Shown here piece after piece: positions 58,284 through 63,856 of a stretch of DNA of 63,856 nucleotides. The stretch spans positions 1 through 63,856 of the forward strand of contig CAZHKE010000014.1 in the NCBI GenBank assembly GCA_964532485.1. Reading direction: 5' to 3'. The DNA comes from DATBSK01 sp964532485. GTDB taxonomy: Bacteria; Actinomycetota; Acidimicrobiia; IMCC26256; PALSA-555. Every line of letters begins with the position of its first letter. Positions within the stretch are counted from its first letter, which is position 1. The position numbers were made by a program, and so were the translations under genes. The notes below the pieces were generated by a model that had not been told where the DNA came from, did not search any database, and was given only the letters and a program-made list of their open reading frames with translations.

Positions 58284-59909
58284 GTGACGGCCTGGAACCT
58301 CGCCGACGTCTTCGAGGCCGTGGCCGACGCCGTCCCCGAGCGCGTCGCCCTCAGCCAGGGCGACCGGCGAGTGGTCTGGCGAGAGCTCGACGAGCGAGCC
58401 TCGCGCCTGGCCGCCGCGTTCAGCGCCCTCGGCCTGGGACCCGACTCGAAGGTCGGGCTGTACTTGTACAACTGCAACGAGTACGAGGAGACGTCGCTCG
58501 CCACCTTCAAGATGCGCGGCGTCCACGTCAACGTGAACTACCGCTATCTCGAGGACGAGCTCGCGTACCTGCTCGACAACGCCGACGCCGAGATCGTGGT
58601 GTTCCACGGATCGCTCGGTGACCACATCGCCGCGGTCCGCGAGCGATGCCCGTCGGTGAGGGCGCTCGTGCAGGTCGACGACGGCGCGCCGCTCGTCGAC
58701 GGCGCGCTCGCGTACGAGGAGCTCATCGCCGCGCACGACCCCATGGCGCGCATCGCGCGGTCGGGACGCGACCTGTGGTTCCTCTACACCGGCGGGACGA
58801 CCGGGATGCCCAAGGGCGTGATGTGGCGCCACGAGGACCTCTTCGGCGCGCTCGCCGAGTCGCTCTACGCGGTGCAGGGCGAGGAGATCCCTCGCGACGC
58901 GTCGGGCGTCGCGGCCATCGCCAGGGCCTTCGTCGACGCCGGGAGCGCACCCGTGCACCTTCCGGCGTCGCCGTTGATGCACGGGACCGGGGGGATGACG
59001 TCGATCCAGGCGATGGCGCTCGGCGGGACGGTCGTGACGCTCGAGGGCCGCCACTTCGACGCGCACGAGCTCTGGCGCGCCGTCGAGCGCGACCGGGTCA
59101 CGCAGATGGCGATCGTCGGCGACGCGTTCTGCAAGCCCATGGTGCGAGCGCTCGACGAGGCGGCGGCGCGGGGCGAGCCGTACGACCTGTCGTCGCTGAT
59201 CCTCGTCATCTCGTCGGGAGTGATGTGGAGCGCACCGGTCAAGGCGGCACTGATGGCGCACCAGCCCGTCCTGTGCCTCGACTCTCTCGGGTCGAGCGAG
59301 GGGGTCGGGTTCGCCAACAACGTCACTGCACCGGGGCGGGAAGCGTCGACGGCGAAGTTCGTCGTGGGGGCGCACACGAAGGTGCTCACCGAGGACGGGC
59401 GGGAGGTCGAGGCGGGTTCCGGTGAGCTGGGGATGCTCGCGCTGGGTGGCCACATCCCCGCCGGCTACTACAAGGATCCCGAGAAGTCAGCCGGCACCTT
59501 CCGCGAGGTCGGCGGCACGCGGTACTCGGTGCCCGGCGACTGGGCGACGGTCGAGGCCGACGGCACCGTCACGTTGCTCGGCAGAGGCTCGGTGAGCATC
59601 AACTCCGGTGGCGAGAAGATCTACCCCGAAGAGGTCGAGGAGGCGGTCAAGGAGGTCGCCGGTGTGCGCGACTGCGTCGTGGTCGGCATCCCCGACGATC
59701 GGTTCGGCGAGGCCGTTGCCGCGGTCGTCGCGTGCGACGACGACGTGGTGATCGACGTCGACGACATCGCGCGGGCGAGCTCGCACCTGGCGCGCTACAA
59801 GCACCCGCGCCACGTCGTGGCGGTCGGGGCGATCCTCCGCGGTCCCAACGGCAAGGCCGACTACGGCTGGGCGAAGGACCTCGCGATGTCGCAGCTCACC
59901 GGCAAGTAG
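58284..59909 (+). CDS. Acyl-CoA synthetase (AMP-forming)
   Basis: 541 aa from GTG 58284, second member of the subfamily of 14330-15904. Seen: FLYTGGTTGMPKGVMWRHED, SPLMHGTGGMTSIQAMALGG, LDSLGSSEGVGFANN, GYYKDPEKSAGTFREVGG, YSVPGDWATVEADGTV, GRGSVSINSGGEKIYPEEVE and C-terminal catalytic Lys in GPNGKADYGWA. Similar to FadD17/FadD19-type long-chain and steroid acid ligases of actinobacteria; substrate inferred only. Next to a CoA pyrophosphatase. Confidence 0.93.
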   Translation: MTAWNLADVFEAVADAVPERVALSQGDRRVVWRELDERASRLAAAFSALGLGPDSKVGLYLYNCNEYEETSLATFKMRGVHVNVNYRYLEDELAYLLDNADAEIVVFHGSLGDHIAAVRERCPSVRALVQVDDGAPLVDGALAYEELIAAHDPMARIARSGRDLWFLYTGGTTGMPKGVMWRHEDLFGALAESLYAVQGEEIPRDASGVAAIARAFVDAGSAPVHLPASPLMHGTGGMTSIQAMALGGTVVTLEGRHFDAHELWRAVERDRVTQMAIVGDAFCKPMVRALDEAAARGEPYDLSSLILVISSGVMWSAPVKAALMAHQPVLCLDSLGSSEGVGFANNVTAPGREASTAKFVVGAHTKVLTEDGREVEAGSGELGMLALGGHIPAGYYKDPEKSAGTFREVGGTRYSVPGDWATVEADGTVTLLGRGSVSINSGGEKIYPEEVEEAVKEVAGVRDCVVVGIPDDRFGEAVAAVVACDDDVVIDVDDIARASSHLARYKHPRHVVAVGAILRGPNGKADYGWAKDLAMSQLTGK

Positions 59910-60057
59910 CCGCCGACGAGGCCGACCGATCGCGCGTCACGCGACGCCGGCTCCCGAGCACCAGGGACGCGGCGGCCCGACGACCCGCCGCCGCCCGCAG
60001 CAGCTGGTACCAGGGCGAGGACGGTGGTGGGCGTCGGGCCGGCGCAACGCCGGTGTG
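59910..60057. other. Convergent spacer with GC-rich inverted repeats
   Basis: No gene. Inverted stretches GCCCGACGACCC and GGGCGTCGGGC, and the small hairpin CCGGCG-CAA-CGCCGG near 60040-60054, lie between acyl-CoA synthetase and groES. They may serve as a two-way terminator. Confidence 0.4.
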
Positions 60058-60351
60058 CTACTTGCCGAGCTTCGCGAGGACGTCGCGGCCGGTGAGGATG
60101 AGGAGGTCCTCGCCGTCGACGGTGATCTCGGTCCCGCCGTACTTGGAGTAGACGATGGTGTCGCCGACGGCGACGTCGACGGGGATGAGCTCACCGGTGT
60201 TCTCCGAGCGGCGCCCCGGGCCCACGGCCAGCACCTCGCCCTGCTGGGGCTTCTCCTTGGCGGTGTCCGGGATCACGAGCCCGCTGACGGTCGTCTCTTC
60301 GGGCTCACCGGCCCGAACCACGATGCGGTCCTCGAGCGGCTGCAGCTTCAT
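60058..60351 (-). CDS. groES: Co-chaperonin GroES (Hsp10)
   Basis: 97 aa, usual length. Seen: MKLQPLEDRIVVRAGEPEET, mobile-loop region TVSGLVIPDTAKEKPQQGEV, LAVGPGRRSENTGELIPVDV and DTIVYSKYGGTEITVDGEDL. It caps GroEL. A CIRCE element lies 71 bp upstream of the ATG. No groEL follows; the next gene downstream is convergent. Confidence 0.97.
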   Translation of the reverse strand: MKLQPLEDRIVVRAGEPEETTVSGLVIPDTAKEKPQQGEVLAVGPGRRSENTGELIPVDVAVGDTIVYSKYGGTEITVDGEDLLILTGRDVLAKLGK

Positions 60352-60421
60352 TGCGTCGGTTCCTCCTGCGGTCCCCGATGGGCGGGGAGACGGTTGGTCG
60401 CGGTGCCGGGTCTTCCGGTCT

Positions 60422-60448
60422 CTGGCACTCGAAAGCGGCGAGTGCTAA
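60422..60448 (-). promoter_or_regulatory. CIRCE element (HrcA operator)
   Basis: On the minus strand TTAGCACTC, 9-nt spacer, GAGTGCCAG: the known HrcA site TTAGCACTC-N9-GAGTGCTAA with two changes at the distal end. Heat-shock repression by HrcA of groES is expected. Confidence 0.9.
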
Positions 60449-60488
60449 CGCCAAGATAGTGGGCTCCACGGCGGCTCGGCAAGCCGGC

Positions 60489-61502
60489 CTACGTGAGCCC
60501 CAGGACCGGGTCGACGCCGGCGTCGAGGGGGGTCGGGCCGTCGGCCCGGAGACGCCACCACGCGGCGGCCCCGATCATCGCCGCGTTGTCGGTGCACAGC
60601 GACGGCGGGGGCAGGAAGGCCCGGCGCCCGGACGCCCCCGCGTCGGCCGCGACCCGGGCGCGCAGCGCGGAGTTGGCCGCGACCCCGCCGCCGAGCACGA
60701 GGGCGGTGGCCCCCGCCGCGTCGGCGGCGGCTGCCAGCTTGCCCGCCAGCTGGTCGACCACCGCCGCCTGGAACGAGGCCGCGACGTCGGCGACCGCGGC
60801 ATCGGGGTTGCGCTGGACGTGGTTGACGACTGCCGTCTTGAGGCCCGAGAACGAGAAGTCGCGCTCACCCGGCATCGCCCGGGGGAACGCGATCGCCTCC
60901 GGATCGCCCTCGTGGGCGAGCAGGTCGATCGCCGGCCCGCCGGGGTACCCGAGCCCGAGGAAGCGGGCCACCTTGTCGAACGCCTCGCCCGCCGCGTCGT
61001 CGACGGTCTGGCCGACCACGCGATGCCGCTCGCGGGCGACGACGGTCTCGTCGGAGCTCTCCCCGACGATCACCAGGAGCGTGTGGCCGCCGGACGCGAT
61101 CAGCACCGCCAGCGGAGGCTCGAGGTCGGGCTCGTCGAGCCACGCGGCGTAGAGATGCGCCTCGAGGTGGTTGACGCCCACGTAGGGGACGCCGGCCACG
61201 AGCGCGAGCGCCTTGCCCGCGCTCACACCGACGAGCAGCGCGCCGGCCAACCCCGGCCCGTGGCACGCAGCGACCGCGTCCACGTCGGTCAGCTCGATGG
61301 CCGCCTCGCCGAGCGCGTCGGCGATCACCGGTCCGATCAGCTCGACATGGGCGCGACTGGCGATCTCGGGCACGACGCCTCCGAACCGCGCGTGGAGATC
61401 GACCTGGCTCGACACGATCGACGAGCGCACCGTTCGTCCGTCGTCGACGACCGCGGCCGCGGTCTCGTCGCACGACGTCTCGAGGGCGAGGATCGTGGTC
61501 AT
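60489..61502 (-). CDS. tsaD: tRNA t6A threonylcarbamoyltransferase TsaD
   Basis: 337 aa. Transfers threonylcarbamoyl to A37 of ANN-decoding tRNAs with TsaB/TsaE. Seen: LALETSCDETAAAVV, GVVPEIASRAHVELIGPVIA, metal-binding HLEAH in VGVNHLEAHLYAAW, GQTVDDAAGEAFDKVARFLG, GYPGGPAIDLLA and LVLGGGVAANSALRARV. ATG 61502 starts 2 bp after the rimI stop. Last gene of the tsaE-tsaB-rimI-tsaD operon. Confidence 0.97.
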   Translation of the reverse strand: MTTILALETSCDETAAAVVDDGRTVRSSIVSSQVDLHARFGGVVPEIASRAHVELIGPVIADALGEAAIELTDVDAVAACHGPGLAGALLVGVSAGKALALVAGVPYVGVNHLEAHLYAAWLDEPDLEPPLAVLIASGGHTLLVIVGESSDETVVARERHRVVGQTVDDAAGEAFDKVARFLGLGYPGGPAIDLLAHEGDPEAIAFPRAMPGERDFSFSGLKTAVVNHVQRNPDAAVADVAASFQAAVVDQLAGKLAAAADAAGATALVLGGGVAANSALRARVAADAGASGRRAFLPPPSLCTDNAAMIGAAAWWRLRADGPTPLDAGVDPVLGLT

Positions 61503-61504
61503 CG

Positions 61505-62047
61505 CTACGTTCCGGCGTCGAAGACGGTCTCGCCGCTCAAACCAGCTTCGAGGCGACCGAGCAGGTCGCCGTACTCGACGCCATCGATCTCGTGCACCCA
61601 CATCACGAGCGCATCCTCACCGGTCTCCGGGTAGTAGTTCTTGCGCACGCCGACCGGCGCGAAGCCGAACCGCCGGTACAAGAGCTGCGCGCCCTTGTTC
61701 GACATCCTGACCTCGAGGGTGAGGTTCCGGGCCTCGCGGGCGAGCGCCTCACGGGTGAGCATCAACATGAGGCGCGTCCCGATCGCGTGGCGGTGCCACG
61801 CCGGATCGACAGCGATCGTCGTGACGTGGCCGTCCTCACCGGTGAGGAGGAGACCGGCATACCCCACGACCTCGCGCCCGACGCGCGCCACGAAGTAAGC
61901 GCGCGTGCCCCGCATCGCGAGCTCCGACAGGAACAGCGAGTGGCTCCACGGCCGCGGGTACACCTGCTCCTCGATGCGGAGCACCGCCTTGAGGTGCCGC
62001 CGGCGCATCGACGTCATCTGCACGGTCAGCGGCGGGGACATCGTCAT
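61505..62047 (-). CDS. rimI: Ribosomal protein S18-alanine N-acetyltransferase RimI
   Basis: 180-aa GNAT acetyltransferase. Seen: IEEQVYPRPWSHSLFLSELA, VGYAGLLLTGEDGHVTTIAV, acetyl-CoA loop RHAIGTRLMLMLTREA and LEVRMSNKGAQLLYRRFGF, YYPETGEDALVMW, all typical of RimI. ATG 62047 overlaps the tsaB stop by 4 bp and is preferred over ATG 62041. In many bacteria rimI is embedded with tsaB/tsaD as here. Confidence 0.93.
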   Translation of the reverse strand: MTMSPPLTVQMTSMRRRHLKAVLRIEEQVYPRPWSHSLFLSELAMRGTRAYFVARVGREVVGYAGLLLTGEDGHVTTIAVDPAWHRHAIGTRLMLMLTREALAREARNLTLEVRMSNKGAQLLYRRFGFAPVGVRKNYYPETGEDALVMWVHEIDGVEYGDLLGRLEAGLSGETVFDAGT

Positions 62048-62739
62048 GCGCGCACCGAACCCCAGCCGAGCTCGGCGTCGCTCTCGCGCAGGTACAGCGG
62101 CTCCACCTCCCACGGGCTCGAGAACTCCTCGCGCTCGTAGCGCGCGGTCGCGAGTGAGAGGAGGGCCGCGGTGCTCGGCGCCGCGAACTCGGGGCCGGCC
62201 AGCTCGGCGCGGTCGAGTGAGGCGAAGTCATCGGCGTGGGCGGCGATGCCGTCACCGGCGAGCAGCACGTCGTCGCCGGCTGACTCGAGCTCGGCGATCA
62301 GATCGGCGGGCGCCCCGACCGCGTAGTCGGACACGCGCTGCACGCCGCCCGGAACCGGGAGGTACTTCGCGTGGAAGACCTCACGGCGGCGCGCGTCCAG
62401 CACGGCCACGACCGCCCGGTGCGAGTGGCGCATCGGATAGGCGACGAGATCGAGGCTCACGACCGGGATCAGCGGGATCCGGAGGGCCTGAGCCATCACC
62501 TTCGCCGTCGTCACGCCCACGCGGAGGCCGGTGAACAGCCCGGGACCGATCCCTACCGCGATCGCGGCGAGCTGGTCGAGCCCGACGCCCGTCCAGTCCA
62601 CGAGCTGCTGGATCGCCGGTGCGAGCTCCTCGGCGTGGCGGCGACCGCCCGCGAGGCGCACCTCGCCGCGGAGCTTCCCGGCATCACCGATCGCCACGCC
62701 GACCTGCATCGTCGCGGTGTCGATGGCCAGGAGATGCAC
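62044..62739 (-). CDS. tsaB: tRNA t6A synthesis protein TsaB
   Basis: 231 aa from GTG 62739. Seen: HLLAIDTATMQVGVAIGD, GRRHAEELAPAIQQLVDWTG, IAVGIGPGLFTGLRVGVTTA, PVVSLDLVAYPM and VLDARRREVFHAKY, the N-terminal ASKHA half domain of TsaB that scaffolds TsaD. It is 13 bp downstream of tsaE and overlaps rimI. Confidence 0.95.
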   Translation of the reverse strand: MHLLAIDTATMQVGVAIGDAGKLRGEVRLAGGRRHAEELAPAIQQLVDWTGVGLDQLAAIAVGIGPGLFTGLRVGVTTAKVMAQALRIPLIPVVSLDLVAYPMRHSHRAVVAVLDARRREVFHAKYLPVPGGVQRVSDYAVGAPADLIAELESAGDDVLLAGDGIAAHADDFASLDRAELAGPEFAAPSTAALLSLATARYEREEFSSPWEVEPLYLRESDAELGWGSVRA

Positions 62740-62752
62740 GAGACGGCTCCGC

Positions 62753-63247
62753 TCACACCCGACCGCGGAGGACTCGCGCGAGGTCAGCGTCGCGCTCGTT
62801 CCACGAGGGCCCCTGCGGCACGATCGTGATGATCCGGTCCTCGGTGGCACCTCCTGCACCGACACCGACCTGGTCGATCTGGACCTCGAGCCGCTCACCG
62901 GGCAGGTGCGCGATCGCGACATCACCCCACTCGACGACCGTCACCGCGTCGTCGCCTTCCTCCTCGAGCCCCAGGTCCAAGAGCTCCTGCACACGGTCGA
63001 GTCGGTACAGGTCGACATGGACGAGCGGCACGCGCCCCGGATACCGGCGGGCGATCGTGAACGTCGGGCTGACGACCACGTCGACGACGCCGAGCGCGCG
63101 ACCGATGCCCTTCGCGAGCTCCGTCTTCCCCGCGCCGAGCCCACCGGCGAGGAGCACGACATCGCCCGGGGCGAGGACAGCACCCAACGCCACACCGACG
63201 CCCTGCGTGTCGTCGGCCGAGCGCGAGGCGACGGTGATCCCGGTCAC
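62753..63247 (-). CDS. tsaE: tRNA t6A synthesis ATPase TsaE
   Basis: 164 aa from GTG 63247. Seen: SADDTQGVGVALGAVLAPGD, Walker A LAGGLGAGKTELAKGIG, SPTFTIARRYPGRVPLVHVD, LYRLDRVQELLDLGLEE and VVEWGDVA. It drives multi-turnover of the TsaBD complex. GTG 63247 overlaps the uracil-DNA glycosylase stop by 4 bp. Confidence 0.95.
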   Translation of the reverse strand: MTGITVASRSADDTQGVGVALGAVLAPGDVVLLAGGLGAGKTELAKGIGRALGVVDVVVSPTFTIARRYPGRVPLVHVDLYRLDRVQELLDLGLEEEGDDAVTVVEWGDVAIAHLPGERLEVQIDQVGVGAGGATEDRIITIVPQGPSWNERDADLARVLRGRV

Positions 63248-63843
63248 GTGGCCTGCGCGCGAGCGAGGGCGCGCTTCACCACGACGAAGTCGGCGCGGGC
63301 CTGCGCGAGCGCGGCTCCGCCGCTGCGCAGCACAGCTGCCGGGTGGAGCATCGGGATCAGCACAGCCGCGCCGTCTCGGTACGGGTGCGCCTGGCCGCGC
63401 AGCTTCGTGATGCCGACCTTCGTGTCGAGCAGGAGCTTCGTCGCGAAGTTGCCCAGCGTGACCACGACCTCGGCACCGAGCAGGTCGAGCTGCGCCTCGA
63501 GGTACGGACGGCAGGTGGTGATCTCCGGTGGCAGCGGGTCGCGGTTGCCGGGGGGACGGCACTTCACGACGTTGCAGATGTACACGTCGTCGCGCGACAG
63601 GCCGATGCCCTCGATCAGCCGCGTGAGCAGCTGGCCCGCGCGACCGACGAACGGGATGCCCTGGCGATCCTCCTCGGCACCCGGGCCCTCGCCCACGAAG
63701 ACCAGGTCGGCCTCCCGGTTGCCTACCCCGAACACGACCTGGCTGCGCCCCGCGGTCGCCAGGGGGCACTTCGTGCACGCGAGTGCGTCGCGTTCGAGGT
63801 CGTCCCACGACGTCCATGCCGGCTCGGGCTCGAGCAGGGTCAT
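63244..63843 (-). CDS. Uracil-DNA glycosylase, family 4 (Fe-S)
   Basis: 199 aa. Seen: Fe-S ligands CTKCPL and, later, CNVVKCRPPGNRDPLPPEIT with CRPYLEAQ; catalytic GEGPGAEEDRQGIPFVGRAG; and MLHPAAVLRSGG near the C-terminus. This is the thermostable/actinobacterial type 4 enzyme that removes uracil from deaminated DNA. ATG 63843 is 13 bases from the window end, so its promoter is outside. First visible gene of the tsa operon. Confidence 0.94.
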   Translation of the reverse strand: MTLLEPEPAWTSWDDLERDALACTKCPLATAGRSQVVFGVGNREADLVFVGEGPGAEEDRQGIPFVGRAGQLLTRLIEGIGLSRDDVYICNVVKCRPPGNRDPLPPEITTCRPYLEAQLDLLGAEVVVTLGNFATKLLLDTKVGITKLRGQAHPYRDGAAVLIPMLHPAAVLRSGGAALAQARADFVVVKRALARAQAT

Positions 63844-63856
63844 CGACCGTCATGAT

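Overview
The window is GC-rich DNA (about 70% G+C by eye, not computed) packed with short-spaced genes on both strands. The gene content points to a high-GC actinobacterium, and an Acidimicrobiia-like uncultured lineage is my best guess. Signs are two LLM-class (F420-type) oxidoreductases, an MpaB-family oxygenase, GuaB3, CoA-linked lipid enzymes, TMEM175 channels, a CIRCE-controlled groES, frequent GTG/TTG starts and many apparently leaderless promoters. Four runs of exactly 100 N are scaffold joins of unknown true size. They truncate or abut genes at about 6.8, 17.7, 26.0 and 47.9 kb. No rRNA, tRNA, CRISPR array, insertion sequence or prophage was recognised.

Layout. 1-9.1 kb: redox and lipid enzymes (aldo/keto reductase, quinone oxidoreductase, two LLM oxidoreductases, SDR, thioesterase, crotonase) plus a TMEM175 channel and a 39-codon remnant of an enoyl-CoA hydratase. 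9.1-15.9 kb: a secreted glucosaminidase-like lipoprotein with its two half-domains in swapped order, LtrA, an amidohydrolase, MpaB and an acyl-CoA synthetase. 15.9-18 kb: a persulfide-response operon (CstR-like repressor with operator, persulfide dioxygenase-rhodanese, rhodanese). 18-24.3 kb: a glycerol/ether-lipid-like set (GlpD, AGPS-like flavoenzyme, FGGY kinase, sulfotransferase). 24.3-29.4 kb: poorly characterised proteins, a MOSC protein and a hydrolase.

29.4-36.6 kb holds the most system-like block: TerB-like/AAA+ ATPase, solute-binding protein, solute-binding-VWA fusion and coiled-coil membrane protein in a tight operon, followed by a cyclopropane-fatty-acid synthase and a PspA-like protein. 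I read it as a candidate envelope-stress module. A decayed metallophosphoesterase pseudogene follows.

From 37 kb on, most genes are core and on the minus strand. Central carbon: mdh, icd, sucCD, a B12-binding domain protein and class I aldolase. Purines and one-carbon: folD, purH, purN, guaA, guaB3. Repair and translation quality: ogt, pcrA, dtd, uracil-DNA glycosylase. The tRNA t6A operon tsaE-tsaB-rimI-tsaD ends the window next to groES.

Two families of intergenic palindromes run through the window. One is an exactly 45-bp asymmetric REP-like unit present six times, twice as inverted pairs. The other is a looser GC-rich hairpin group lying just upstream of mdh, icd, sucC and guaB3.
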